NCBI GenBank assembly: GCA_030066785.1 | Contig: JASJAZ010000040.1 | Coordinates: 1-39,432, forward strand | Source of the DNA: Desulfobacterales bacterium | GTDB lineage: Bacteria; Desulfobacterota; Desulfobacteria; Desulfobacterales; JASJAZ01 | Reading direction: 5' to 3' | Length of the DNA stretch: 39,432 bases | Shown here: piece after piece, positions 31,242 through 39,432 of the stretch | Layout of the letters: each line of letters begins with the position of its first letter | Position numbering within the stretch: the stretch's first letter is position 1 | The notes under the pieces: model-generated | The model's database searches: none | The model's input: the letters and a program-made list of their open reading frames with translations, nothing else | What the model was told of the DNA's origin: nothing | Made by a program: the position numbers and the translations under genes

Positions 31242-33179
31242 ATGCGAATTATAACTGCCCGTCGCATCAGTCAGATCTTCTTTCTACTGCTATTTGTCTG
31301 GTTTTGCCTTGTTACCACCCTGGGCGATCGTTGGTGGCAGCTGCGTGGCTGGTCGGTGAACTGGCTCATCGAGTTGGATCCGCTGGTGGGTTTAGGAACG
31401 ATTTTGACCACCCGAACGCTATACAAGGGGCTCGTATGGGGCCTGGTAACGATTTCATTAACCTTATTGTTAGGGCGGTTTTTTTGCGGATGGATTTGTC
31501 CATTTGGGACTATTCATCAATTTATCGGATATTTGGGCAAACGTTCCAGATCTGTGGCCCAGCGATTGTCCCTTAACCGATACCATCGCTGGCAGGCGAT
31601 AAAATATTGGATCCTTATTTTCCTGCTGGCTTCGGCCAGCCTTGATTTGGTATTTGATTTGCTTTATTTGCCGCAGAATGCATCCAGGGTTTTTGCTGGT
31701 ATCATCGCCCTGGTGCTGGTGATAAGCCTTATCATTGTATGGCGGCAGTCTTTTCGAGCGGTTATTTCTATTTTTGTCGCCGCGGGGGTGTGGATGGTCA
31801 TTGGACTTGGGGGACAACCACCCAGTTTTTTTTCAGCCTCACTGCAGATTGGATTGCTCGATCCGTTGCCATTGCTGTATCGGTCTATTAATTTGGTCGT
31901 GTTACCTATAGTCGGAGGTGGCTTCAGAGAAATCTCACCCGCGCTGCGATATTATGACGGCATCGGATTGATCGGATTGATTTTCTTGCTGGCAGTGTTT
32001 TTAAATTTAAAAATACCCCGGTTTTATTGTCGCTTTATTTGTCCACTGGGGGCCTTATTGGGTGTTTTGAGCCGCTATGCCATCTGGCGCATCGGCAAGG
32101 CCGATGATGCCTGTCGCGACTGCCAGTTGTGTGAACAGCATTGCGACGGCGCCTGTGCGCCGACGAGCAAAGTCCGTTTCAGTGAATGCGTGTTGTGTTT
32201 CAACTGCATGGATTCATGTCGGCATGGATTAATTGGCTATCGGAGCGCACCATCGGCAGCCGGTGAGATAACCGGACCGGATGTCACCAAACGCGAATTC
32301 ACGATTGCCTGTCTGAGCGGCCTAGCGGCAATACCTGCCATGCGCTTAAACGGGCATCTGGCGGCGAATTGGATACCAACCCTTATTCGACCGCCCGGGG
32401 CTCTGGCTGAAAAAGAGTTTCTGGCGCGATGTATTAAATGTGGGCAGTGTATGCGGATTTGTCCCACGAATATACTGCACCCGACTGGCTTGGCCAGCGG
32501 TATCGAGGGATTGTGGACCCCGGCGGCTAATTTTCGTATCGGTAGCAGTGGCTGCCAGCTGAAATGCATTGCCTGTGGCAATGTTTGTCCCACCGCAGCG
32601 ATACGGCCCATCAGTTTGGATGAGCGTTTAGGCCAGAAACGCTTTGAACGTCATGGGCCGATTCGTATCGGTACCGCATTTGTCGATCGTGGTCGTTGTC
32701 TTCCCTGGGCCATGGACAAGCCGTGTATCGTGTGTCAGGAGAATTGCCCCGTAAGCCCCAAAGCGATTTTTACACGCGTATCCTTCAACACGGTGATCGA
32801 CAGCCACATGTTGACAATCCGTTTCGCTGCAGCAGATCAGATTGAGTTTGATGGCACCCCTTTTCAAGATTGGCGGCTGGATACGGGCGATTACTTTTTG
32901 GCTGGGCCGGATACTCAAGATTATCAACGCTGGGCCATCCAACGCCACACGGCCAATCGGCTATGGATTCGGCCCAATTTGCAACAGGCGCGGCTGCCGG
33001 TCTCTGAAAATCAAGTGGCGATTCAAATCCGTTTACAGCGCCCCTTTGTGGAACCGAATCGATGTATCGGTTGCGGGGTATGTGAACATGAATGTCCGGT
33101 GCGTGGAAAACGGGCGATCCGGGTCACAGCGGAAAATGAATCACGGCATCGCGACCGTCAATTGTTGCTACAAAGTTAA
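31242..33179 (+). CDS. NapH-NapG-like fused membrane polyferredoxin
   Basis: A 645-residue membrane iron-sulfur protein. Residues 1-280 are NapH-like: transmembrane helices at about 9-28, 64-82, 120-140, 150-167, 172-190 and 240-257, with the CGWICPFG (82-89) and CRFICPLG (263-270) motifs. Two cluster sites follow: CRDCQLCEQHC (291-301) and CVLCFNCMDSC (316-326). Residues 350-370 (KREFTIACLSGLAAIPAM) resemble a Tat leader, and 396 onward is NapG/MauM-like with CIKCGQCMRICP, CQLKCIACGNVCP, CIVCQENCP and CIGCGVCEHECP. It therefore looks like NapH fused to NapG, giving up to six clusters for quinol-to-periplasm electron transfer. Which terminal acceptor it serves is not shown. Confidence 0.87.
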   Translation: MRIITARRISQIFFLLLFVWFCLVTTLGDRWWQLRGWSVNWLIELDPLVGLGTILTTRTLYKGLVWGLVTISLTLLLGRFFCGWICPFGTIHQFIGYLGKRSRSVAQRLSLNRYHRWQAIKYWILIFLLASASLDLVFDLLYLPQNASRVFAGIIALVLVISLIIVWRQSFRAVISIFVAAGVWMVIGLGGQPPSFFSASLQIGLLDPLPLLYRSINLVVLPIVGGGFREISPALRYYDGIGLIGLIFLLAVFLNLKIPRFYCRFICPLGALLGVLSRYAIWRIGKADDACRDCQLCEQHCDGACAPTSKVRFSECVLCFNCMDSCRHGLIGYRSAPSAAGEITGPDVTKREFTIACLSGLAAIPAMRLNGHLAANWIPTLIRPPGALAEKEFLARCIKCGQCMRICPTNILHPTGLASGIEGLWTPAANFRIGSSGCQLKCIACGNVCPTAAIRPISLDERLGQKRFERHGPIRIGTAFVDRGRCLPWAMDKPCIVCQENCPVSPKAIFTRVSFNTVIDSHMLTIRFAAADQIEFDGTPFQDWRLDTGDYFLAGPDTQDYQRWAIQRHTANRLWIRPNLQQARLPVSENQVAIQIRLQRPFVEPNRCIGCGVCEHECPVRGKRAIRVTAENESRHRDRQLLLQS

Positions 33180-33285
33180 AATAGGAACTTTGTCTGCGCC
33201 GATAACCCTTGATGCGTTTTGGCGCATGGATGATAAACTGGCAGGCTTAATTGATTGGCAATTTATATTAACGGAGGAAAGCACG

Positions 33286-34506
33286 ATGAGCACAAAGAAT
33301 TTAAAATACTCCCGGCGTCATTTTTTAAAAACCTTAGGGGCGGCTGGAGCGGCTTCTTTGACAACAGCTTTCGGATCCTCGGCGGCGGCTGATGAACTGA
33401 TGGCCCAAGGCTCCGGCAAAACCGTGGCCATGCGACCTTTTGGCAAGACCGGCGTTAATGTTTCCATTTTATCGTTGGGTGGTATGTTTGATATTCCCTC
33501 CAACCAACTCATGTTGAAACAAGCTCTCCGCTGGGGCGTGACCTATTGGGATACAGCGCATTCATACGGGGGTGGGCGCAGTGAAAAAGGATTTGGGAAG
33601 TACTTTGCCAAAAATCCGCAAGATCGTAAAAAAATATTTTTGGTCACCAAATCCGGTGCTTGGACCCTCAATGGTATGTCGAAAGAATTGGACCAGTCTT
33701 TGCGGAGGATGCAGACGGATTATATTGATCTCTTTTTTGTCCACGGCATCAGCAGTATTAGCGAGATGGATGATGATGTCAAAAAGTGGGGCGAAAAAGC
33801 CAAGTCCAGCGGCAAGATTCGCTTTTTCGGTTTCAGCACCCACAGCAATATGGAAGCGTGCCTATTGGATGCGCCCAGCTTAGGATGGATTGACGGTATC
33901 ATGATGACCTACAATTATCGTTTGATGCATACCGATCGTATGCGGGCCGCCGTGGATGCGTGTGCCGAGGCCGGCATTGGCCTGACGGCCATGAAGACGC
34001 AAGGTGGCGGATCCGTCAAAACGAGCACGGAAACGGAACTGCAGATCGCCGGTCGATTTGTGCGCAAAGGTTTCAGCGACGGGCAGGCTAAATTGAAAGC
34101 GGTTTGGGAAAATCCACAGATCGCCAGTATCTGTTCACAAATGCCCAATCTTAATTTATTAATGACCAATATCGGGGCGGCCGTCAACAAAACCCACCTA
34201 TCAAAGGTTGACCAACGTCTGCTTAAGCAATATGCAGCGGAAACGTGCTCCGACTATTGTACCGGATGCACGCATATTTGCCAGCCTGCCGTTGCGGTGG
34301 ATCTGCCGATCGGCGACGTGATGCGCTATCTGATGTATAGCCGCAGTTACGGCGATCGCGAGCGTGCCCGGCAGTGTTTCCAGCGCTTGCCCCACAGGGT
34401 CCGTCAAGGCCTGGCCACCGCTGATTTTACAGCGGCCGAGCAACAATGTCCGCAGCAGATGGCGATTGGGCGATTGATGCGCGAAGCGCTGCAGGAATTG
34501 GCCTGA
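33286..34506 (+). CDS. Tat-exported aldo-keto reductase with C-terminal Cys cluster
   Basis: The frame is open earlier, but ACGGAGGAAAGCACG before ATG 33286 and the leader SRRHFLKTLGAAGAASLTTA fix the start (406 residues). The AKR barrel shows PFGKTGVNVSILSLGG, the catalytic Asp/Tyr region WDTAHSYGGG, the Lys in FLVTKSG and the His in DLFFVHG. The C-terminus has CSDYCTGCTHIC, a four-Cys set typical of AKRs with an iron-sulfur tail. The Tat leader puts it in the periplasm, unusual for an AKR since NADPH is scarce there, so electrons may come from the polyferredoxin encoded just upstream. It is the last gene of the redox operon. The substrate is unknown. Confidence 0.9.
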   Translation: MSTKNLKYSRRHFLKTLGAAGAASLTTAFGSSAAADELMAQGSGKTVAMRPFGKTGVNVSILSLGGMFDIPSNQLMLKQALRWGVTYWDTAHSYGGGRSEKGFGKYFAKNPQDRKKIFLVTKSGAWTLNGMSKELDQSLRRMQTDYIDLFFVHGISSISEMDDDVKKWGEKAKSSGKIRFFGFSTHSNMEACLLDAPSLGWIDGIMMTYNYRLMHTDRMRAAVDACAEAGIGLTAMKTQGGGSVKTSTETELQIAGRFVRKGFSDGQAKLKAVWENPQIASICSQMPNLNLLMTNIGAAVNKTHLSKVDQRLLKQYAAETCSDYCTGCTHICQPAVAVDLPIGDVMRYLMYSRSYGDRERARQCFQRLPHRVRQGLATADFTAAEQQCPQQMAIGRLMREALQELA

Positions 34507-34578
34507 TTGATGGCGCTGGTACAATAATTGGTTTAAAAAGACGGTCTAAGTGTGGAATCTTTCACTGCGAGGTTCATT

Positions 34579-35193
34579 ATGTCGGAAATAGTTGCTCATC
34601 CGGAAGATTACTTTAAACAGTTGTTACCGCCGCGCGATGATCTCATGCGGCAGCTTGAAGCCCAGGCAGAGCACGAAGATATACCCATCATTGGGCCGTT
34701 GGTGGGGCAATTGCTTTATGTGTTGGCCGTGGCCGTGCAAGCCCGCCGGATTTTAGAGTTGGGAACAGCCACGGGTTATTCAACAATTTTTTTAGCCCAA
34801 GCCTGTCGGAGGTTTGATGGCCAGGTCATCAGTCTGGAATTGGATTCCGATATGGCCGCCCAGGCACGGTCCAATTTGCAGCAAGCCGGCTTGAGACAAT
34901 GGGTAAATGTTCGCGAAGGCGATGCCCTGGAGATTTTACCGCAACTGCAAACGTCTTTTGATTTTATTTTTATGGATATCGAAAAGGCGGATTACGCCAA
35001 GGCCTTGCCGCATTGTGGGCGCCTGCTGAAAACTGGGCGGATGCTGGTGGCGGATAATACGGGTTTTGCGGATGCCGATCGCTTTAATCGAAAAATCCAT
35101 GCTGATTCTGATTGGAGCAGTGCCCACCTGTATGGATTTTGGCCGCAGCATTCCCCCAATTACGATGGATTGTGTATCGCCGTCAAAAGCTAG
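34579..35193 (+). CDS. O-methyltransferase (caffeoyl-CoA/COMT-type family)
   Basis: The frame begins with GTG 34552, but GAGG at good spacing favours ATG 34579 (204 residues). The fold is complete: ILELGTATGYSTIFLA (motif I), VISLELDSDMAAQA, and the metal-binding Asp segment FDFIFMDIEKADY, plus LVADNTGF with the Asn of the family. This is the cation-dependent catechol/caffeoyl-CoA O-methyltransferase family. In bacteria substrates are usually small phenolics or unknown. It begins 72 bases after the AKR stop in the same direction and may be co-transcribed with the redox operon or with Fpg. Confidence 0.87.
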   Translation: MSEIVAHPEDYFKQLLPPRDDLMRQLEAQAEHEDIPIIGPLVGQLLYVLAVAVQARRILELGTATGYSTIFLAQACRRFDGQVISLELDSDMAAQARSNLQQAGLRQWVNVREGDALEILPQLQTSFDFIFMDIEKADYAKALPHCGRLLKTGRMLVADNTGFADADRFNRKIHADSDWSSAHLYGFWPQHSPNYDGLCIAVKS

Positions 35194-35224
35194 CCAATTT
35201 TAAGCATCTTATTTGGCCGAAGTA

Positions 35225-35243
35225 CGTGCCTTTGAGAGGCACG
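35225..35243 (+). terminator. Hairpin CGTGCCT/AGGCACG between the methyltransferase and Fpg genes
   Basis: Seven-base perfect arms with a five-base loop, 31 bases after the stop at 35193. There is no U-run downstream, so termination is only possible, not clear. Confidence 0.4.
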
Positions 35244-35319
35244 CGGCGCTTCAATTCCACAGCTCACAAAAAATGAAGACTGCAACTGAAGCAGATTAGT
35301 TTAGGAAACTATTTGCCGA

Positions 35320-36162
35320 ATGCCGGAATTACCCGAAGTCCAGACTGTGGTTGATGACCTGATAAAAGCCGGGCTTGTTGGTGTCCAAATCACAGGCGCA
35401 CGGGTCGATTGGTCACGCAGCATCGATGGCATGACCGCCAAAACGTTTTGCCGACTGGTTACCGGACGAACCATTGCCAAGATTCACCGGCGGGCCAAGT
35501 TTATTATTTTAGATTTTGAAGATGGGTGGCAACTGTTGATCCACCTGCGCATGACCGGGCGTTTACACTTGTTGAGCTTAAAAACCAAACGAGACAAGCA
35601 TGAACACGTGACCCTAGATTTGGATAATGGCCGGCAACTGCGGTTTCATGATACCCGCAAATTCGGCCGGTTTTATCTGCGGGAGAGCGCCCAAGACCTT
35701 CTGAACAAACTGGGGCCGGAGCCCTTGGCCGAATCATTTACCTCGCGGAAATTGGCAGCCATGCTGTGTACCCGCCATCGCCTTTTGAAACCCTTGCTGT
35801 TGGATCAGAATTTTCTGGCCGGGCTCGGCAACATTTATGTCGATGAGGCCTTATGGGACGCCCGCCTGCACCCATGCCAGCGGGCATCATCCCTTTCCAA
35901 AAAGGAAATTCAGCATTTATTCCGGGCGATTCGCAAAGTGCTGCGTCGGGGATTAAAAAATTTAGGCACTACCCTGGGTACCGGACAGACCACGTTTTAT
36001 TCAATTGCCCGCAACCGCGGACGCAACCGCGATCAGCTAAACGTCTTCCGCCGGGATGGGCGCGCCTGCCCGCGTTGCAAAACAATTCTTGAGCGAATTA
36101 TCGTTGGACAGCGCAGCACCCATCTTTGTCCGCAGTGTCAACAGTTACGCCCTGATACGTAA
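35320..36162 (+). CDS. mutM: Formamidopyrimidine-DNA glycosylase (Fpg/MutM)
   Basis: A 280-residue base-excision repair enzyme that removes oxidised purines such as 8-oxoguanine and nicks the abasic site. The catalytic Pro2-Glu3 begins MPELPEVQTVV, the conserved Lys is in RRAKFIILDF (about 60), the DNA-contact segment is LAGLGNIYVDEALW, and a zinc finger ACPRCKTI...HLCPQCQQ ends the protein. All functional features are present. The second residue set is QTV instead of the commoner ETV, which does not affect the catalytic site. The ribosome site AGGAAA lies before ATG 35320. It converges with the histidine kinase gene, whose stop is 62 bases away. Confidence 0.95.
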   Translation: MPELPEVQTVVDDLIKAGLVGVQITGARVDWSRSIDGMTAKTFCRLVTGRTIAKIHRRAKFIILDFEDGWQLLIHLRMTGRLHLLSLKTKRDKHEHVTLDLDNGRQLRFHDTRKFGRFYLRESAQDLLNKLGPEPLAESFTSRKLAAMLCTRHRLLKPLLLDQNFLAGLGNIYVDEALWDARLHPCQRASSLSKKEIQHLFRAIRKVLRRGLKNLGTTLGTGQTTFYSIARNRGRNRDQLNVFRRDGRACPRCKTILERIIVGQRSTHLCPQCQQLRPDT

Positions 36163-36223
36163 GGCCGGGCCTCCCTCTGCAGCCACATTTAATGCAGCTG
36201 GACGCCCGTTTGCGGCTCGAATG

Positions 36224-39145
36224 TTAGCTTTTGTCTTCTAGCAACATGTGATGGTTATGGTTAGCTGACCGTATCGTTTGGGTCGTAACCGGTTTGTCTG
36301 AGGCCGGCAGAAAGATGTAAAATGTGGTACCCTGTCCGACTTTGCTGTCGAAATGGATAATTCCATCGTGGTTGCGTATGATCCCATAAGCGGAAGCCAA
36401 TCCTAAGCCTGTTCCGTGCCCAATTTCCTTGGTCGTAAAAAAAGGTTCAAATATCCGGTGACGTATCGCTTCACCAATACCAACGCCTGTATCCGCGATG
36501 GATATTTTCACATATCTTCCCGGTTTGGCCTCAAATGCGGCGGTGAATCTTCGATCAAGGTTAATATTGGCTGTTTGCAAAGACAATTCACCGCCGTTTG
36601 CCATGGCATGCCACGCATTCAAATATAGGTTAATCAATACCTGTTCAATTTGGCCCTTATCGACTTCCACGGTCCACAAGTCTTCCTGATACGTTTCCGT
36701 AATGGAAATTTCTTTCCGTGTACGGCCGAACATGTGCGCTGTTTCTTGGATCAGTTCATTGACATTGGTCGGTGTCACCACGTATTTGCCGCCTCGCGCA
36801 TAACCCAGAAGTAATTTGGTGAGTCGTGCACCGCTTTTAACGCAGTTTTCAATATTTTTTAGCTTTTCATGCTGGGGCTTGTTCTGATCATATTCCAGCA
36901 GCATCAGTGAAACGTTGCCTTGAATGCCCATTAACAAATTATTGAAATCATGCGCAATGCCGCCGGCCAGTGTTCCGATTGCTTCAAGCCGCTGTGATTG
37001 CTGAAGTTGTTCTTCCAGTTTTTTGCGGTCCGCGACAGCGCGTATACGGTCGGTCACATCCCGCCCGATTCCCCTGAAACCGATCGCTTGCTGATTGCCA
37101 TCATGCATTAGTGAAATCGATATCTCCAAACTACGCTCCTGGTTATCTTTGCGAATAACCTTAAATTCAGTAACGTCACGGGGTTTTCCGGTTCGGTAGA
37201 CGTCGTTGAAGGTTTGATATATTTTTTGGGCTGATCGGGGGTCAGAATAGTCACGGTTATTCATGCCCACTAATTCTTCACGCGTCCAGCCGAGAATTTT
37301 AGCCGAGGCCTTGTTGACAAATGTGAAATTACCGGACAGGTCGGTTTCAAAATAACCCTCTTCGATGTTTTCCAGAATATTGCGGTATTTCTCCTCTTTT
37401 TCTCTCAGGGCAGATTCTGTTGCCTGGCGCTGTTCGATTTCCTTTAACAGCTTTGCATTGGCCGCGGTGAGATCCTCAGTTCGCTGCTCGACCAATTCCT
37501 CCAAGCGCTCGCGGTGATTGTGCATCATCTCCTCGGCCTGCTTGCGTGTTGATATATCGCGCATGGAGCCGATGATTTTATACTGCTGGTTCTGATCATC
37601 AACTACCAACACCGAGTTTAGCGCAAAATAAACCTGCCTGCCATCAGCCTCTAGCAGGACCTCGTAATCTGAGACTTTTCCATCCGCCATTATTTTAGCG
37701 ATAAAGCGTTCGCGAGCGCTCGGTTCAACATAAAAATCATTAATATTCTTTCCAATAAATTCATCGCGCCGGAAACCGGTAATTTTTTCAACCGAGGGAC
37801 TGATTTCCAGGACTTTACCCTCAAGGGTGACTTCGTAATAGATGTCTTGAATATTTTCGAATATGCCTTGATATTTTTTACGGCTTTTACGGATGGCGGT
37901 TTTCATTCGAATAAAGGCTTCCGCTGTTTCCTGGATTTCTTTGTATTGTGAGGTAATTTTAAAACGGGCATCAAGCTGATCGTTTTTAACTGCCCGGGCC
38001 TCCTTTTCAAGATTACTGATGGGCCGAATAATGCTGCGGGATAAAAAAAGTCCCAGTATCGTTGCAAAAACAGAAATGGCCAGCGTGACCAGAATGTTAT
38101 GGCGACGATTTTGTTTAAGCGCCCCTAAATAGTCGTCTTCCGGTAAATGTACGCCGATGATCCAAGGCCATTGTTTGGTAGCAAAAGGGATGAGCATCGA
38201 GCGATGGTAGCGACCGTCATGCTCAAATCGCGCATAAGCGGGACGTTCCATTATAAAACGGTCGTTGCTACCAAATTTTAATTGCGCGGCCAGAAAGGTT
38301 TTACGACATAAAATATCATCTAATTCTTGAATCTTAACCAAGCGGAAACCGTTTTGCGTTGAATCACTTTGAATTCGAATTTTTTTGAGATCCGGGAATG
38401 CAATAACATCGCCATTGCGATTAAACATAAACGCACGCCCATTTTTGCCGATATTCAGGCTGGCAATAAAAGAAGAGAGCTGATCGATTTCCAAGTCGAC
38501 CCCGACGATGCCTTCCAGATCGCCTGATTGGCCATATATCGGTCCCGCGATGGTAATACCCGGTTTTTGGGAGGTGTAAAAAATATATGGATCTGTCCAG
38601 ACAATCTGTTTTTCAGCCCGCGCCTTTTTATACCATGGGCGTATACGGGGATCATAGGCATCTGCGGGGTCAGTTTCATCCGCCACCGCTTTTAGGTTCT
38701 GGTTGCGCCATATAAGGCGGGTTTTTCGGATGCCATCATGATGGGTAATAATTTTGGTGCGATAACCTTTGGGCGTACGTTCGGCATTGCGGCTAACATA
38801 GAAAAAGTCGCCGTTTGGGCGGCCCAGGTAAATTCCGGCAAAATGTGGGTAAATGGCCAACTGATCGTAAAAATAGCGTTCCAACAGGTGCAAACGGTTT
38901 TGGCTCGCACTAACGACATTGGCCCCAATGAGTCTGCGCGTCAGAACAGCGGCGCCATGGGCATGGGCCAGGTGATTACTAGATTGCTCGATGACCAAAT
39001 CGGCAATGTTTTGCATAATATCATGGGCATGCTGATTTAATACTTTTTCAGAAGATACGTATAAGGAGGTAGTGGTGATGCCGTAAGTTCCCCAAATTAC
39101 GATAAGAAAACCAAGAATTAATGCCCAACGAATTGAGACCTTCAT
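36224..39145 (-). CDS. dCache-HAMP-PAS-PAS sensor histidine kinase
   Basis: A 973-residue membrane kinase. Transmembrane helix 1 is at about 8-28 and a periplasmic dCache sensor spans 30-345, with IRPWYKKARAEKQIVWTDP and GIVGVDLEIDQL. Helix 2 at about 352-370 is followed by a HAMP-like linker, PAS 1 (about 430-545), a coiled coil, PAS 2 (about 588-705, KYRNILENIEEGYFETD), HisKA with the phospho-acceptor in GGIAHDFNNLL, and a HATPase with NLYLNAWHAM, DTGVGIGE and GTGLGLASAYG. There is no receiver domain, so a separate response regulator is needed; none is in the window. GGGAG precedes ATG 39145. PAS 2 resembles the PAS domain of the kinase at the left window edge. Confidence 0.94.
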   Translation of the reverse strand: MKVSIRWALILGFLIVIWGTYGITTTSLYVSSEKVLNQHAHDIMQNIADLVIEQSSNHLAHAHGAAVLTRRLIGANVVSASQNRLHLLERYFYDQLAIYPHFAGIYLGRPNGDFFYVSRNAERTPKGYRTKIITHHDGIRKTRLIWRNQNLKAVADETDPADAYDPRIRPWYKKARAEKQIVWTDPYIFYTSQKPGITIAGPIYGQSGDLEGIVGVDLEIDQLSSFIASLNIGKNGRAFMFNRNGDVIAFPDLKKIRIQSDSTQNGFRLVKIQELDDILCRKTFLAAQLKFGSNDRFIMERPAYARFEHDGRYHRSMLIPFATKQWPWIIGVHLPEDDYLGALKQNRRHNILVTLAISVFATILGLFLSRSIIRPISNLEKEARAVKNDQLDARFKITSQYKEIQETAEAFIRMKTAIRKSRKKYQGIFENIQDIYYEVTLEGKVLEISPSVEKITGFRRDEFIGKNINDFYVEPSARERFIAKIMADGKVSDYEVLLEADGRQVYFALNSVLVVDDQNQQYKIIGSMRDISTRKQAEEMMHNHRERLEELVEQRTEDLTAANAKLLKEIEQRQATESALREKEEKYRNILENIEEGYFETDLSGNFTFVNKASAKILGWTREELVGMNNRDYSDPRSAQKIYQTFNDVYRTGKPRDVTEFKVIRKDNQERSLEISISLMHDGNQQAIGFRGIGRDVTDRIRAVADRKKLEEQLQQSQRLEAIGTLAGGIAHDFNNLLMGIQGNVSLMLLEYDQNKPQHEKLKNIENCVKSGARLTKLLLGYARGGKYVVTPTNVNELIQETAHMFGRTRKEISITETYQEDLWTVEVDKGQIEQVLINLYLNAWHAMANGGELSLQTANINLDRRFTAAFEAKPGRYVKISIADTGVGIGEAIRHRIFEPFFTTKEIGHGTGLGLASAYGIIRNHDGIIHFDSKVGQGTTFYIFLPASDKPVTTQTIRSANHNHHMLLEDKS

Positions 39146-39260
39146 AGTCGCTCCCGGTACCGACAGTTTGCAGGATAGTTGCGTGAATAGATCAAACGAT
39201 GTGCTGTCATCGAATCACAGATAATGGTCACAGTCCATTTCCCTGCGAGGTTCGTAAATT

Positions 39261-39289
39261 TGACTACCTAGGACCGCGTCAATTGTCAA
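39261..39289 (-). promoter_or_regulatory. Possible sigma-70 promoter of the dCache kinase
   Basis: TTGACA (39289-39284), a 17-base spacer and TAGTCA (39266-39261) on the minus strand. The -35 box is perfect and the -10 box is poor. The predicted leader would be about 110 bases. Confidence 0.35.
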
Positions 39290-39317
39290 GGGAGCAGGCG
39301 CTTTCCACCCGCACCCT

Positions 39318-39345
39318 ATAATTTGCGGTCTCAGACCGCAGTTAT
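39318..39345. repeat. Near-palindrome around TGCGGTCT-C-AGACCGCA
   Basis: Eight-base perfect arms (39324-39331 and 39333-39340) with a one-base centre, extended outward by ATAA/TTAT with one bulge. It lies 173 bases upstream of the dCache kinase start. The one-base centre suggests a DNA-binding site more than an RNA hairpin. It may belong to the gene beyond the window. Confidence 0.45.
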
Positions 39346-39390
39346 AAAAATGTTAATCCTGGTAAGCGAGAACCAGGCGGTGTTTCAAAA

Positions 39391-39425
39391 TGCATTAAAC
39401 CATGCTAAAAGGCTGGTGCATTAAA
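39391..39425 (+). repeat. Direct repeat TGCATTAAA
   Basis: Two exact copies of TGCATTAAA (39391-39399 and 39417-39425) 26 bases apart at the window edge. Meaning is unknown; it may be chance or a regulator site for a gene outside. Confidence 0.25.
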
Positions 39426-39432
39426 TTCTCAC

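Noticed and set aside
32842-33285. Long N-terminal extension of the aldo-keto reductase frame
   Set aside because: It overlaps the polyferredoxin gene in another frame. The ribosome site and Tat leader fix the start at 33286.
39350-39424. 24-codon plus frame MLILVSENQAVFQ... at the right edge
   Set aside because: It is short, with no ribosome site, and ends at a stop before the window edge. It cannot be told from chance.

Overview
The window looks like a chromosomal segment of a mesophilic, Gram-negative anaerobe, most likely a member of the Desulfobacterota (Desulfobacterales-like). This is an inference from gene content: many SpoIIE-type phosphatases and PAS kinases, a DUF6599/DUF362/NapH-type iron-sulfur/aldo-keto reductase operon with Tat signals, YkgJ-type Cys-cluster proteins and a sigma-54 promoter. 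There is no rRNA, tRNA, CRISPR array, transposase or phage gene that I can recognise.

Layout. (1) 1-5130, minus strand: a five-gene signalling operon read from a strong sigma-54-type promoter at 5114-5129. In order of transcription it encodes a small HATPase (anti-sigma/switch kinase type), a STAS antagonist, a PhcB-like methyltransferase with an N-terminal barrel-like region, a membrane SpoIIE/PP2C phosphatase, and a membrane PAS histidine kinase cut by the window edge. (2) 5423-6616, minus: two neighbouring small HExxH zinc-peptidase-like genes, the first probably N-terminally damaged. (3) 6950-13762, mostly minus: two further SpoIIE phosphatases (one HAMP type with an in-frame TGA near its start, one dCache-HAMP type) interleaved with a universal stress protein, a YkgJ-like Cys protein, a PilZ protein and an M24 peptidase. 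(4) 13946-22176: mixed metabolism, with a GNAT acetyltransferase, a one-piece transketolase, a winged-helix methyltransferase, a DMT-type exporter, a YkgJ-family protein, a double-hotdog thioesterase and an alpha/beta hydrolase, closed by a textbook bidirectional terminator at 22300-22336. (5) 22504-24628, minus: small unknown proteins and a stand-alone terpenoid-cyclase-like alpha-toroid protein. (6) 24956-28834, plus: PhzF-like isomerase, HIT hydrolase, a DUF1285-like protein, two small membrane proteins and a PlsB-like acyltransferase. (7) 28975-36162, plus: a sigma-70 promoter with a structured leader ahead of the DUF6599 - DUF362 - NapH/NapG fusion - aldo-keto reductase redox operon, then an O-methyltransferase and Fpg (MutM). 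(8) 36224-39145, minus: a large dCache-PAS-PAS histidine kinase.

How it fits together. The most distinctive unit is the first operon. It pairs a SpoIIE phosphatase, a HATPase kinase and a STAS protein (the three parts of a partner-switching module) with a methyltransferase resembling those that make 3-hydroxy-fatty-acid methyl ester signals. The phosphatase and the adjacent histidine kinase appear to share one type of membrane sensor domain. I infer a nitrogen/EBP-controlled signalling unit in which partner switching may control production of a diffusible or membrane-lipid signal. The redox operon in region 7 is a plausible membrane-to-periplasm electron-transfer unit ending in a Tat-exported, Cys-cluster-containing aldo-keto reductase. 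Functions are assigned from motifs read by eye, without database searches.
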